Positions 1 to 9,283 of a stretch of 64,000 bases of DNA are shown piece after piece. The position numbers were made by a program, and so were the translations under genes. Source of the stretch: Bosea sp. 685 (GTDB lineage: Bacteria > Pseudomonadota > Alphaproteobacteria > Rhizobiales > Beijerinckiaceae); assembly GCF_031884435.1 (NCBI RefSeq), contig NZ_CP134779.1:4154001-4218000 (forward strand), read 5' to 3'. Numbering within the stretch: position 1 is the stretch's first letter; each line of letters begins with the position of its first letter. The notes beneath the pieces are model-generated. The model did not search any database, was not told the origin of the DNA, and saw only the letters and a list, made by a program, of their open reading frames with translations.

Positions 1-333
1 TTCAACAAGGTCGTCGGCCGGATGCCAACCTTCTACCAGCAGGCCGACTACTCTGCGACCCTCGCCTATCTCAAGGCTGCGGAAAAGGTCGGCACGCAGG
101 ACGGCGCCAAGGTCGTCGCCGAGATGAAAGGCAAGCCCATCAACGACGGATTTGCCCAAGGCGGGATGATCAGGGAGGACGGCCTTCTCGTCCACGACGT
201 CTACCTCGCGCGCGTCAAGAAGCCATCGGAATCCAAGGCTCCTTGGGACTATTACGATATCGTCGCGAAAATTCCCGGCGATAAGGCCTTTCGGCAGCTC
301 GATAAGTCCGAGTGCCCGCTGGTGAAGAAGTGA
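1..333 (+). CDS. Branched-chain amino acid-type ABC substrate-binding protein, C-terminal fragment
   Basis: This is the 3' end of a gene that begins before the window; the frame is open from base 1. The 110 visible residues match the last lobe of LivK-like periplasmic binding proteins (Peripla_BP_6): an FYQQADYSATLAYLKAAEKVG helix, a segment with GMIREDGLLVHDVYLARVK, then a PWDYYDIVAKIPGD strand and a short tail ending in CPLVKK. Such proteins capture amino acids or aromatic and aliphatic acids for an ABC importer. The downstream dehydratase and acyl-CoA ligase suggest the ligand is a carboxylic acid, but that is inference. The stop codon overlaps the next start (TGATG). Confidence 0.85.
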   Translation, partial: FNKVVGRMPTFYQQADYSATLAYLKAAEKVGTQDGAKVVAEMKGKPINDGFAQGGMIREDGLLVHDVYLARVKKPSESKAPWDYYDIVAKIPGDKAFRQLDKSECPLVKK

Positions 334-1262
334 TGGCAACCGCAACGAGGGTGATGGCACTAGCCGAGAAGCCTCGTGCTTCTGCCGTCGCGGCCGGTGA
401 TTTGCTCGACGGCAGCGCCGCTGGACGCGTCGTGGTGGAGCGTTCAACCACCGTTTCGACAAGAGACCTCCTCTGCTTTGCGGGAGGGGTAGGCGCGGGC
501 GACGATATTTATCTGGATGATGCCCGAGCTGGCGGAATTGTCGCCGCTCCCGGCTTCCACTGCGCGTTCGAGTGGCCGTGCATTTTGGCGGATGGCTATC
601 TCGAAGCGCTAGGGATCGCCCGCGAGCGCCTGCTCCAGATCAAGCTCCACGCATTCCAGGACACCCGGTTTTTGGCTCCGATCCGACCGGATAGCGTCTA
701 TAAGACGACACTCAGGATCGCGGAGATACGGCAGGTTCGTCCCGGTTGCCTCGTTGTCTCGGAGATGACGACAGCGAACGAAGCAACGGGCGAAATCGTC
801 ACCAAGAGCTTTTATGGGTCAATCTTCCGAGGCGCACGGACGGATAATGAAGTCATCTCCCGTGACCTGCCTCCGCTGAGGGACGATGCCGGCATCAGCG
901 AACCTTTATGGCATGTCGCGATACCGGTTTCTCGCGCCCTGCCGCAGGTTTACACGGCCTGCAGTGACATCTGGAATCCGATCCATACGGAGCGGCAGTT
1001 TGCATTGGGAGCCGGGCTTCCGGATATCATTCTGCACGGAACATGCACCTGGACCCTTGCGGGCTTGGCACTGCTGGGCCGGAACGGACGCAAACGACGA
1101 CTGACGCGTCTTGCTGGACGCTTTTCCTCGATCGTCCTGCCGGATCAAGACCTTGGCTTGTCTTCGCGGGTCGCCGGCCCCGGCATTGAGCATTTTGCCG
1201 TGCTGCGGTCGGACGGCGAAGTGGCTCTGTCTCACGGCATCATGGAGAGCGCCGAAGCCTAG
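333..1262 (+). CDS. MaoC-like / FAS1-type acyl dehydratase with two hot-dog domains
   Basis: About 309 residues. It resembles the HTD2/FAS1_DH-type hydroxyacyl-thioester dehydratases, which carry an N-terminal degenerate hot-dog and a C-terminal MaoC-like one. Visible marks are an early PGFHCAFEWP segment, the VYKTTLRIAEIR strand region, and a C-terminal part with DIWNPIHTERQFALGAGLPDIILHGT, the (D/N)P-H signature of MaoC hydratases. ATG 333 overlaps the preceding stop and follows GGTGAAGAAG; a GTG at 312 in the same frame is less likely. It probably hydrates or dehydrates an acyl-CoA made by the ligase downstream. The exact substrate is unknown. Confidence 0.75.
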   Translation: MATATRVMALAEKPRASAVAAGDLLDGSAAGRVVVERSTTVSTRDLLCFAGGVGAGDDIYLDDARAGGIVAAPGFHCAFEWPCILADGYLEALGIARERLLQIKLHAFQDTRFLAPIRPDSVYKTTLRIAEIRQVRPGCLVVSEMTTANEATGEIVTKSFYGSIFRGARTDNEVISRDLPPLRDDAGISEPLWHVAIPVSRALPQVYTACSDIWNPIHTERQFALGAGLPDIILHGTCTWTLAGLALLGRNGRKRRLTRLAGRFSSIVLPDQDLGLSSRVAGPGIEHFAVLRSDGEVALSHGIMESAEA

Positions 1263-1356
1263 TCGGCCCTCCGCCTAAAAAGTCTCTTCAACCTCATAAA
1301 TGCAGGCCGACCGCCAATTTCGACGCGGCGTGGCCTCCAAGTACTGGGAGGAAATA

Positions 1357-2988
1357 ATGGTTTCGCTGAGGGAAGCGGAAAGCAGCTTCAACTATGAGCG
1401 CGCGGCCGCTGAGGTGCTCGGTGGCAGGCTGGATTCCATGAATGCAGCGTTTGAATGCTGCGATCGGCACGACGCGCACAAGGTCGCTCTCGTCTGGGAG
1501 AGCGACACCGGCAAGTCCGAGGAATGGACCTTCGGCAAGCTTTCCCAACATTCGCAGCAACTGGCGAACGTGCTCAAGCAGCAGGGGGTTCAACCCGGCG
1601 ATTGTGTAGGCGGCCTTCTGCCTCGTATCCCGGAGCTGATCGTCACAATCCTCGCCACCTGGCGCGTCGGCGGCATCTACCAGCCCTTATTCACGGCATT
1701 CGGACCCAAGGCGATCGAACATCGTGTCACGACGGCGAAGACCCGCGTCGTTGTCACCACCCCCGCCGATAGAAGCAAGCTAGACGGTGTCTTTGAAGGC
1801 ACCGTCATTTCGACGGACGCCACCGCACCCAATGACATCGATTTCTGGTCGGAGATCAGGACCGCCTCAGAGCAGTTCGAAGCTGTGGCCCGCGACGGCG
1901 AAGATCCGTTCTTGATGATGTTCACGTCCGGAACGACCGGGCTCGCCAAGCCATTGATGGTTCCGAACAAAGCGATCATCGCATTTGCGGCATATCTGCG
2001 GGATGCGGTCGGCCTTCGGCCAGAAGACAACTTCTGGAATATGGCCGATCCCGGGTGGGCATATGGTCTCTACAACGGCATCGTCGGTCCGCTCGCCCTG
2101 GGCCATACGACCACGTTCTTCGACGGGCGCTTCACGGTCGACAACTTCTGCAAACTCATCGAGCGGCGCCGGATCTCCAACTTAATCGGAGCCCCGACCG
2201 CTTATCGGATGATCATGGCTGAAGGGCCTGCTGCGGCCGCTTCAATCAAGGGAATGCTACGTGTCGTCAGCAGCGCTGGCGAACCACTCAATCCTGAGGT
2301 GGCGCGTTGGTTCAAGGATGAACTCGGCGCGCCAATCTACGACCACTTCGGCCAGACCGAAGTGGGCATGGTCCTGTGCAATCATCACCACCTCGAGCAC
2401 CCGGTGGTACTCGGCGCGGCCGGCAGGGCAAGCCCAGGCTATCATTTGGTGGTTCTTGGCGAGGACCACCAAGAACGTCCGGCGGGCGAGCCAGGCGTGC
2501 TTGCGATAGACCGCGTGAAGTCGCCCCTGATGTGGTTCAAGGGCTATCACGGCGTCGAAACCAAAGCCTTTGTCGGCGACTACTATCTGACGGGCGACAC
2601 GGTCGTATTGAATGCGGACGGCAACATCACCTTTGTCGGCCGCGAGGACGACATCATCACCTCCGCGGGCTACCGGATCGGACCTTTCGACGTGGAAAGC
2701 GCCCTGATGGAGCATCCCGCCATTGCCGAGACAGCGGTCATCGGGAAGCCAGACCCCGAGCGCACCGAGGTGGTGAAAGCCTTCATCGTTCTCAAGGCCG
2801 GCGAAAATGCCTCTGACGCGCTGATTTCTGAACTGCAGCAACACGTCAGGAAGCGTCTCTCGGCCCACGCCTATCCGCGCGAAATCGTCTTCGTGCAGAG
2901 CCTCCCCAAAACACCGAGCGGTAAGGTTCAGCGGGGCGTGTTGCGGCAACGGGAGGTTGCGGCCGCGAACCTTGGCACCGCAGCATGA
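1357..2988 (+). CDS. Acyl-CoA synthetase (AMP-forming), acetyl/medium-chain type
   Basis: A 543-residue ANL-superfamily ligase that activates a carboxylate with ATP and CoA. The motifs appear in order: phosphate-binding loop [11 protein letters not shown], the A5 motif [11 protein letters not shown]7 YLTGD, the hinge region [16 protein letters not shown], and the A10 lysine motif [10 protein letters not shown] near the C terminus. ATG 1357 is chosen because GGGAGGAAATA lies directly upstream; an ATG at 1300 would add a poor extension. Its 3' end overlaps a truncated CoA-transferase start. It sits in one direction with a substrate-binding protein and a MaoC dehydratase, consistent with uptake and CoA-linked breakdown of an organic acid. 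Confidence 0.9.
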   Translation: MVSLREAESSFNYERAAAEVLGGRLDSMNAAFECCDRHDAHKVALVWESDTGKSEEWTFGKLSQHSQQLANVLKQQGVQPGDCVGGLLPRIPELIVTILATWRVGGIYQPLFTAFGPKAIEHRVTTAKTRVVVTTPADRSKLDGVFEGTVISTDATAPNDIDFWSEIRTASEQFEAVARDGEDPFLMMFTSGTTGLAKPLMVPNKAIIAFAAYLRDAVGLRPEDNFWNMADPGWAYGLYNGIVGPLALGHTTTFFDGRFTVDNFCKLIERRRISNLIGAPTAYRMIMAEGPAAAASIKGMLRVVSSAGEPLNPEVARWFKDELGAPIYDHFGQTEVGMVLCNHHHLEHPVVLGAAGRASPGYHLVVLGEDHQERPAGEPGVLAIDRVKSPLMWFKGYHGVETKAFVGDYYLTGDTVVLNADGNITFVGREDDIITSAGYRIGPFDVESALMEHPAIAETAVIGKPDPERTEVVKAFIVLKAGENASDALISELQQHVRKRLSAHAYPREIVFVQSLPKTPSGKVQRGVLRQREVAAANLGTAA

Positions 2989-3137
2989 CCGCTGACGGCC
3001 CTTTGACTGTGATCAGAGTCGTTGAGTTCGCCGGCATCGGCCCGGGGCCGTTTGCCGCCATGCTCCTCGCCGATCTGGGCGCGGATATCATTCGGATCGA
3101 TCGGCTTGGTGGGTCATCGCCGGCAAAACCGGGATAA
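2985..3137 (+). pseudogene. Truncated class III CoA-transferase (CaiB/Frc/AMACR family), N-terminal 50 residues only
   Basis: An ATG overlapping the end of the acyl-CoA ligase opens a frame reading [20 protein letters not shown] followed by [20 protein letters not shown]. This is the conserved N terminus of family III CoA-transferases and alpha-methylacyl-CoA racemases. The frame stops at 3137 after SSPAKPG. Full-length members have about 380-400 residues, and no continuation is visible in any frame up to the next gene. The coupled start suggests it was once the fourth gene of the operon, later cut by a deletion or rearrangement at about 3.12-3.3 kb. Confidence 0.75.
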
Positions 3138-3326
3138 TCCGCAAGGCCGTCATCGGACATATCCAGCGGGATGTGTCTTTGCGCTCATTTCTCCAGCATT
3201 TCGCACACCTCCACATGGCGCTCCGCGTTGAGCAGGCTGCGCTGAGATGCCGGGATCAGAAAGATGAGGAGAGATCGCCGGGCCGAGCCAATCCTGGCAT
3301 GGACGCCAAGGTTCTGGACGCCGAAA

Positions 3327-4391
3327 TCAAGGCAGATTGTCCCGCAGGAAGATGTCGATCCCGATGCGCTCCTGATCCGCCACCAGCCGATCGCCTGAGC
3401 AATATGCCAGCAGTACGCGCGCCGCCGAGCGCGCTTCGTGGCCTGGATCCTGGCTGATGATCGCGTCGATGTCGCCGTGCAGCAGGAAGCGCCGCGTATG
3501 CGGCGTCAATTCATGAGCGATCCAGACGATGTCCTGGGCACGACCGGCCTGCTGCAGCGCTGCCGCGATGCCACGGTTGCCGGCGCCGGCATTATAGAGA
3601 CCGACGAGATCAGCATGCTGCCGTAACAGGGCCTCTGTCGCTGCCAGCGTTTGCTCGTTGTCGTCGCGCCCCTGGACCGCCGGAAGCATGATCAGATCAG
3701 GAAATTCGCGCGCCATGACCTGATTGAAGCCATAGAGGCGCTCGGCATGGTCGCGTAGCGAAAGCGAGCCGGCGACCACAGCGACGACGCCCTGGCGGCC
3801 GCGCAGGAAGCGGCCCATCAGCGTCGCCGCGGTGCGCCCCGCAGCAGGATTGTCGATGCCGACATAATGCAGGCGCCGCGCGCTGGGCACATCGGAGACT
3901 AGGGTGACGACGGGAACGCCGCGGTCGGTGAGATCGTCGATCGCGGCGCGCACGCGCGGATGATCGAGCGCGATCGTCGCAACGCCGTGATAGCCCGGCA
4001 AGACGCCCTCGAGGACGCGCGCCAGCGCATCGGCATCAAACACGTCGACATGCTCCACATCGATGAAGGCGCGCTGGGCGGCGAGCCACTCGGCGGTGCG
4101 CGCGACCTGCTCGCCCAGCATGGTCATGAAGCTGTTGGCTCCGCTGGGCAGCACGAAGAGGAAGCGGAAGTTCTGATTGCGGGCGAGACGGGCGGCTGCA
4201 GGATCGGCCCGGTAGCCGAGCCTGGAGACGGCCGCCTCGACCCGCGCGATCGTCTTGTCGCGCACGCCGTCGCGGCGGTTGACGACGCGGTCAGCAGTCG
4301 CGAGCGACACGCCCGCGGCGCGCGCGACATCCTCCAGCGTCGCCCGCTCCAGCGTCGCCCGGCCGATGACCCCTGTCTCTTCAGCCCCCAT
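3327..4391 (-). CDS. LacI-family transcriptional regulator
   Basis: 354 residues. An N-terminal helix-turn-helix (about residues 17-65, ATLEDVARAAGVSLATADRVVNRR) is followed by a periplasmic-binding-protein sensor domain (FRFLFVLPSGANSFM onward) with the usual conserved YVGIDNPAAGRTAA strand. The sensor binds a sugar or sugar derivative. The gene is last in a minus-strand run, and its ATG overlaps the stop of the ThuA gene by one base, so it is cotranscribed with, and probably controls, the sugar transporter and dehydrogenase upstream of it. A perfect 15-bp tandem duplication (4332-4361) doubles the residues ATLER just before the HTH. Confidence 0.9.
   Translation of the reverse strand: MGAEETGVIGRATLERATLEDVARAAGVSLATADRVVNRRDGVRDKTIARVEAAVSRLGYRADPAAARLARNQNFRFLFVLPSGANSFMTMLGEQVARTAEWLAAQRAFIDVEHVDVFDADALARVLEGVLPGYHGVATIALDHPRVRAAIDDLTDRGVPVVTLVSDVPSARRLHYVGIDNPAAGRTAATLMGRFLRGRQGVVAVVAGSLSLRDHAERLYGFNQVMAREFPDLIMLPAVQGRDDNEQTLAATEALLRQHADLVGLYNAGAGNRGIAAALQQAGRAQDIVWIAHELTPHTRRFLLHGDIDAIISQDPGHEARSAARVLLAYCSGDRLVADQERIGIDIFLRDNLP
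4332..4361. repeat. Perfect 15-bp tandem duplication in the LacI gene
   Basis: CTCCAGCGTCGCCCG occurs twice head to tail (4332-4346 and 4347-4361). It is in frame and duplicates five residues ahead of the helix-turn-helix, so the reading frame is kept. Confidence 0.9.
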
Positions 4392-5032
4392 TATCGCGCC
4401 GCCCAGAGCATCCCGCGCGTCAGCATGGTGCGGATCTCCGGTAGATCCAGCTCATAGGCGCGGTGCCCCAGCGCGCAGTAGAATACCCGGCCCTCCCCAT
4501 AGCGTTTCTTCCACACGACCGGCATCTCGACGCCGTCGATCCAGGAGGCATGCTCGCCGCTGAACCGCGTCGTCGCCAGGACCTCGTTGGCGGGGTCGAC
4601 ATGCATGTAGTACTGCTCCGAACGGTGCTCAAAACCGGAGATGCCAGCCATGATCGGGTCATCGGGCCTCGCAATATCGACCTTGTAGTCGATGATGTTG
4701 CCGGGATGGGCAACCCACTGGCCGCCGCACATGAACTGGTAGTCCACAGAATCGCGGAACGCGTCGCACATGCCGCCGTGATGGCCGGCGAGCCCGACGC
4801 CGCCGCGAACGGCATCGCACAGCGCCCGCGCCTCGGGCTTCTCGATCTTCGACATCGTGTAGATCGGCACGATCAGGGAGAGATCGCGGATCGCGGGATC
4901 GAGGAAGGCCTCCGTCGAGGTCTCGACGCGCACCTCGAAGCCTTCAGCCTTCAGCCAGCCCCTCATCATCGAAGCGCAGAGATCGGGATCGTGACCCGCC
5001 CAGCCGCCCCATACGATCATTGCCTTACGCAT
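4391..5032 (-). CDS. ThuA-domain protein (trehalose utilisation / glutamine-amidotransferase-like fold)
   Basis: About 213 residues. The sequence opens with MRKAMIVWGGWAGHD and contains GVGLAGHHGGMCDAFRDS and a late VFYCALGHRAYELD segment, which are marks of the ThuA family. ThuA-like proteins have a class I glutamine-amidotransferase-like fold and usually sit with Gfo/Idh dehydrogenases and sugar transporters. Rhizobial ThuA/ThuB act in sugar oxidation to 3-keto derivatives, but the chemistry of most members is open. ATG 5032 is preferred over 5041 because AAGGA then sits at normal spacing. Neighbours on both sides are cotranscribed. Confidence 0.85.
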   Translation of the reverse strand: MRKAMIVWGGWAGHDPDLCASMMRGWLKAEGFEVRVETSTEAFLDPAIRDLSLIVPIYTMSKIEKPEARALCDAVRGGVGLAGHHGGMCDAFRDSVDYQFMCGGQWVAHPGNIIDYKVDIARPDDPIMAGISGFEHRSEQYYMHVDPANEVLATTRFSGEHASWIDGVEMPVVWKKRYGEGRVFYCALGHRAYELDLPEIRTMLTRGMLWAAR

Positions 5033-5049
5033 TCCAGTCATCCTTCGCT

Positions 5050-6147
5050 TCAGTCGATCTGGCCGGTCGTACGCCCGGCGGGCAGAGGAGCTGGTCTCTC
5101 GACACGGCTCTCGATTTTGATCCGGCGCCCCTCATCGGCCGATTTCTGGAATGCCTCCATCACCTCGAGGACGTGGAAGGCGAGTGCGCCGCTGGCGCGA
5201 TGCGGGCGGCCTGCAATGATCGCGGCGGCCATGTCGGCAACGCCGATCGAGCGGAACTCGCCATCGGCATGACCATGCGAAAGGGCAACCGATTCCCAAC
5301 TGCCCCGCGGCTTGGCGATCTTGACCTCGCCGCCGAATTTATTCGGATCGGGCACCAGCAGGCTTGCCTTGTCGCCATGGATCTCGATCGGCGAATGGGT
5401 GTGCTGAGGCACGTCGAAGCTCATCGTGATCGAGACCACGGCACCGCTCTCGAACTCCAGCGTCCCGGCGACATGGGTTGCGACCTCGACCGGGATCAGC
5501 GCCCCGTTCATCGGCTGGCTGGTGACGCGCCTCTCGGAGCGCGGCCGCGCCGTCGAGCCCATCACGCCGGCCACCGGCCCCAGCAACTGCACCAGATCCG
5601 TGATGTAGTAGGGCCCCATGTCGAGCATCGGGCCGCCGCCGCGCAGATAGTAGAAACCCGGCGCCGGATGCCAGCTCTCATGGCCGGGGCAGCCGAAAAA
5701 GGCGCTGCCGGCGACCGGCGTGCCGATCGCGCCGTCGTCGATCAGCTTCCGCGCGGTCTGGTGGCCACCGCCGAGGAAGGTGTCCGGCGCGCAGCCGACG
5801 CGCAGATCTTTCTGGGCGGCGAGGTCCATGACCTTGCGGGCCTCGACCGTGTTGATGCCAAGCGGCTTCTCGGAGTGGACATGCTTGCCGGCATTGAGCA
5901 CCGCGAGGCTGACATCGGTATGGGCGAGCGGCACGGTCAGATTGACGACGATCTCGACGTCGTCGCGCTTGAGGAGTTCGCCCACGCGCAGCCCGGGCAC
6001 GCCGAACTCGGCGCCGCGCTTCTCCGCCGCGGCGCTGCGCATATCTGCGACGGCCTTGAGCTCCACCATCGGAAACTGCCTGATCGCCTCGAGATATTTC
6101 GTGCTGATGTTGCCGCAGCCAATGACGCCGATTCCGACTTTGCGCAT
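5050..6147 (-). CDS. Gfo/Idh/MocA-family oxidoreductase
   Basis: About 365 residues. An N-terminal NAD(P)-binding Rossmann fold has IGVIGCGNISTKYLEAI. The conserved EKPLG motif, written here as GKHVHSEKPLGIN, carries the family's catalytic-site lysine. A C-terminal alpha/beta domain follows with the MLDMGPYYITDLVQLLGP segment. ATG 6147 is chosen because GGAGACA lies just upstream and the Rossmann strand begins at once; an upstream frame to 6246 is not supported. It probably oxidises the sugar brought in by the ABC transporter encoded just upstream, perhaps with the ThuA protein. The substrate cannot be read from sequence. Confidence 0.88.
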   Translation of the reverse strand: MRKVGIGVIGCGNISTKYLEAIRQFPMVELKAVADMRSAAAEKRGAEFGVPGLRVGELLKRDDVEIVVNLTVPLAHTDVSLAVLNAGKHVHSEKPLGINTVEARKVMDLAAQKDLRVGCAPDTFLGGGHQTARKLIDDGAIGTPVAGSAFFGCPGHESWHPAPGFYYLRGGGPMLDMGPYYITDLVQLLGPVAGVMGSTARPRSERRVTSQPMNGALIPVEVATHVAGTLEFESGAVVSITMSFDVPQHTHSPIEIHGDKASLLVPDPNKFGGEVKIAKPRGSWESVALSHGHADGEFRSIGVADMAAAIIAGRPHRASGALAFHVLEVMEAFQKSADEGRRIKIESRVERPAPLPAGRTTGQID

Positions 6148-6193
6148 TCTTGTCTCCACAGGTGATGTCCGAGGCCGGTTATTCGAGACGCGC

Positions 6194-7045
6194 TCAGCCC
6201 TTGACCGCACCGGCGGTGAGGCCCGCGACGATGTGTTTCTGAGCAAAGATGAAGAGCAGGATCGTCGGCAGCAGGGTCAGCGTGATAAACGCCAGGATCA
6301 GGTGCCATTCCGACGAGAATTCGCCCTGATAGATCATGATGCCGAGCGGCCAGGGATAAAGCTGTTCGGAATTCAGCATCACCAGAGGCAGCAGGTAGCT
6401 GTTCCAGCTGTGGACGAAGGTGATGGTGCCGACGGTCGCGAGAATCGGCCGCGACAGAGGCAGCGTCACATGACGGAAGAAGCCGAAGTAGCTGCAACCA
6501 TCGACGAGCGCGGCCTCCAGCAGTTCGTGGGGCAGATCCTTGAAGAAGCGCCGCAGGAGCAGGATGCTCATGGCCAGGCTGAAGGCGACCTGAGGCAGAA
6601 TGACGCCGAAATAATTGTCCAGCAGGCCGAGATCGCGAACCTTGATGAAGAGCGGCAGGATGGCGGTGGCGGCCGGGAACAACAATCCCATGGTGAGATA
6701 GCTCAGCAGCATGGAGCTGCCGAAAAAATGGATGTGAGCGAAGGCGAAGGCCGCCATCGACGCCACGATCAGCGTCAGGACGACGGTGAAGCTCCCGATT
6801 ACGAACGAGTTTCCCAGCAACTGCCAGTAGCGTTTGGACAGCAGGATGCCGGTGTAGTTCTGCCACTCCCAGGTCTCCGGCAGGCCGAACGGATTGGTGC
6901 GCAGCTCACCGAGCGTCTTGAAGCCGCCGAGCAAGGTCGCCAGCAGCGGCACGGCGACGAATGCCGCCACCAGCGCGAGGAACAGCACCTTGTAGACCAG
7001 GACGAGATCGAGCGGCCGGCGGCCAACGATGGACGTGTCACTCAT
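6194..7045 (-). CDS. Carbohydrate ABC transporter permease (MalG/UgpE type)
   Basis: 283 residues with about six membrane segments. The inner-membrane EAA loop reads ELLEAALVDGCSYFGFFRHVTLPLSRP, matching the EAA---G---------I-LP signature of binding-protein-dependent permeases that contacts the ATPase. The C terminus ends VAGLTAGAVKG, a common MalG-type ending. Its start overlaps the end of the partner permease gene. It forms the inner-membrane channel for a sugar together with that partner. Confidence 0.92.
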   Translation of the reverse strand: MSDTSIVGRRPLDLVLVYKVLFLALVAAFVAVPLLATLLGGFKTLGELRTNPFGLPETWEWQNYTGILLSKRYWQLLGNSFVIGSFTVVLTLIVASMAAFAFAHIHFFGSSMLLSYLTMGLLFPAATAILPLFIKVRDLGLLDNYFGVILPQVAFSLAMSILLLRRFFKDLPHELLEAALVDGCSYFGFFRHVTLPLSRPILATVGTITFVHSWNSYLLPLVMLNSEQLYPWPLGIMIYQGEFSSEWHLILAFITLTLLPTILLFIFAQKHIVAGLTAGAVKG

Positions 7046-7970
7046 CGCGCATGAACCAGCGTTTGTAGGTGATGGCGAAGGTCACGCAGATCACGAACAG
7101 GATCACGCCGATGGCGCTGCCATAGCCGACGCGCATGCGCGAGACGCCGTGGTTGTAAAGGAAAGTGACCATCGTGTTGGAGGAGTCGGCCGGCCCGCCC
7201 CGGGTCAGCGGCATGACGAGGTCGAAGAGCTGCAGTGAGCCGACGACGGCAAAGAACACCGAGAGGCGGATCGTCGGGTAAAGCAGGGGGATCACCACAT
7301 GGCGCAGCACCTGCCAGCGCGAGGCGCCGTCGATCCGCGCCGCCTCGACCAGATTGCGGTCCATGCCCTGCAGTGCGGCGATGAACAGCATCATGTGGAA
7401 GCCGAAATACTTCCAGATGACGACCACCAGGATGGCCAGCATCGAGGTCTGCGTGCTGGCGAGCAGGTGCGGCGCCTCAGCCCCAAACGTCCTGTAGATG
7501 GATGCCAGAAGCCCATAATTGCCGTCGTAGATGAAGCTGAAGATCAGGCCGGTCGCGACCTCGGCCAGCACATAGGGCAGGAAGAACAGCATTCGCAGCG
7601 CCACCGAGCCGCGAAACTTGTCGGCGAGAATGAGAGCCAGCGTCAGTGCCAGAGGCAGCTGGATCACCAGCGACACCGCGATGATCAACAGGTTGTTGCG
7701 AAACGCCGTGCCGAAGCCGCGCGTATCGAAGACGAAGCGGTAATTGTCGAAGCCGATCCAGCGCGTCGGGCTGCCAAACCCGTTCCAGTTGAAGCCGGAA
7801 TACCAGGCCGCCTCGCCGATCGGCAGCACCACGAACAGTGTGAACAGCAACAGCGCCGGCGGCAGGAACAGCAGGAGCGAAGCGAGGCGCCCGTCGGTCG
7901 CCGCTCTCCGGCGAGCACCGGACGCTGCAGGCTTGCCGCTGATGACGGCTGCTCCGCTGTACTGAGACAT
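7038..7970 (-). CDS. Carbohydrate ABC transporter permease (MalF/UgpA type)
   Basis: About 310 residues. A cytoplasmic N terminus is followed by six predicted membrane spans and the EAA loop NLVEAARIDGASRWQVLRHV followed by VIPLLYP. The ATG at 7970 is preferred to the in-frame GTG at 7979. It overlaps the MalG-type gene by eight bases, so the two are translationally coupled. It pairs with the solute-binding protein encoded 54 bases upstream. No ATPase gene is present in this operon. Confidence 0.92.
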   Translation of the reverse strand: MSQYSGAAVISGKPAASGARRRAATDGRLASLLLFLPPALLLFTLFVVLPIGEAAWYSGFNWNGFGSPTRWIGFDNYRFVFDTRGFGTAFRNNLLIIAVSLVIQLPLALTLALILADKFRGSVALRMLFFLPYVLAEVATGLIFSFIYDGNYGLLASIYRTFGAEAPHLLASTQTSMLAILVVVIWKYFGFHMMLFIAALQGMDRNLVEAARIDGASRWQVLRHVVIPLLYPTIRLSVFFAVVGSLQLFDLVMPLTRGGPADSSNTMVTFLYNHGVSRMRVGYGSAIGVILFVICVTFAITYKRWFMRDE

Positions 7971-8005
7971 CGATGTCACTCGCAGGTTGACGCGCCCGGG
8001 CCGGT

Positions 8006-8039
8006 CTCAATTGCCTTGCTTGCTCAATTACCTTGCTTG
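8006..8039. repeat. 17-bp tandem duplication spanning the stop of the solute-binding protein gene
   Basis: Two 17-bp units (8006-8022 and 8023-8039) differ at one base. The unit includes the last codons and the TGA stop of the minus-strand binding-protein gene, so a second copy of the gene's tail lies in the spacer before the permease gene. Confidence 0.85.
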
Positions 8040-9283
8040 AAGGCGTCCTGGATCGCCTTGGCGGCCTGTTTCGGCGTCATCGAGCCGCCGGCGATCTCAG
8101 CCGTCGCGTCGTTCACCACCCGGCCGACCGAGGGGCCCAGATCCTGGTCGTAGAAGTTCTGGTGGTATTGGGAAGCGGCGATGTTCCTGGCCACGTTCTG
8201 CATGAAGGCGGCGCTCAAGGCTGCTTCCGCCCCCTTGAAGGTCGGGATGATGAAGTTCTGCTTGGCGAGCTCGCGCTGGACCTCGTCGGAGATGAAGAAC
8301 TTGACGAACTCCACCGCCTCCTTCGGCGCGCCCTTGGTGATGATCCAGCCATTGACGCCGCCGAGCGTATCGGACGACCGGCCCTTGCCGCCGGCGGGCA
8401 TCGGGAAGTCAAACCAACCCAGCTTCTCCTCGGAGATGCCCTTCTTGTCGGCAGCCAGCGCGCGCTGCGTCGCTGAGTGACTCGAGATCGCGAGATTCAT
8501 CGCGGCCTTGCCATCACCGAAGAAGCCGAGCGCCTGCTGGTTCTTGAAACCGAGGAAGCCGTTCTGGAACGGTTCGAGATCGACGAGCTGCTTCATCAAC
8601 TCGCCGGCTTTCTGGAAGGTCTCGCCTTCAAAGCCGCCATCCTGGCCCTTGAGCGCAGCCTCGAATGCCGGCTTGCCGCCGAGCCGGACCGCCAGATGCG
8701 TCCAGTAGAAATGCAGCGGCCACTTGTCCTGCCCGCCAACGGCGATCGGCGTGACACCGGCAGCCTTGAGCGTCTTCACCGCAGCCAGGAAATCGTCCCA
8801 AGTCTTGATCGCGCCGCCGTCGACGCCAGCCTTGGCGAAGAGATCCTTGTTGTACATGAAGCCGACCTGCGAGACCGTGTAAGGCAGGCCATAGAGCTTG
8901 CCATCGACCGCGAAGGCCGCGACCGCGCTCGCCGACAGATTGTCCTTGTAGGCGCCGACGCTGTTCGTGACATCCTCCAGAACCCCGGCCTCGACCTGGG
9001 CTTTCAGCACGCCGCCGGCCCAGGAGTAGAGAATGTGCGGCCGGTCCTTGGACTGCAGGATGGTCGGAAGCTTGGCCTTGTAGGCCTCGTTCTCGAGGAA
9101 CTGCATCTCGACCTTGACGCCGGTGTTCTTGGCCTCGAAGCGCCGGGCGACCTCCTCCCAGATCTTCACCTGGGCGGGGTTCTGCTCGAGGTGGAGCCAG
9201 CGGACGGTGGTCTGCGCGGCCGCTGCGCCGGCGGCCAACGTCAATCCTGCGGCGGCGAGCGCCAGCCTCGTGAGAAATCGCAT
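8024..9283 (-). CDS. Extracellular solute-binding protein, sugar ABC transporter (family 1)
   Basis: 419 residues with a clear Sec signal peptide (MRFLTRLALAAAGLTLAAGA, cleavage near AAAQ-TT). The body is typical of family 1 sugar-binding proteins: TVRWLHLEQNPAQVKIWEEVARRF, a YGLPYTVSQVGFMYNKDLF segment, and a GVNGWIITKGAPKEAVEFVKFF segment. GGAGG stands seven bases before the ATG. It is the first gene of the minus-strand operon. A divergent short-chain dehydrogenase gene lies on the other side of the promoter region. The ligand is unknown; ThuA and Gfo/Idh neighbours suggest a disaccharide or polyol. Confidence 0.92.
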   Translation of the reverse strand: MRFLTRLALAAAGLTLAAGAAAAQTTVRWLHLEQNPAQVKIWEEVARRFEAKNTGVKVEMQFLENEAYKAKLPTILQSKDRPHILYSWAGGVLKAQVEAGVLEDVTNSVGAYKDNLSASAVAAFAVDGKLYGLPYTVSQVGFMYNKDLFAKAGVDGGAIKTWDDFLAAVKTLKAAGVTPIAVGGQDKWPLHFYWTHLAVRLGGKPAFEAALKGQDGGFEGETFQKAGELMKQLVDLEPFQNGFLGFKNQQALGFFGDGKAAMNLAISSHSATQRALAADKKGISEEKLGWFDFPMPAGGKGRSSDTLGGVNGWIITKGAPKEAVEFVKFFISDEVQRELAKQNFIIPTFKGAEAALSAAFMQNVARNIAASQYHQNFYDQDLGPSVGRVVNDATAEIAGGSMTPKQAAKAIQDAFKQGN

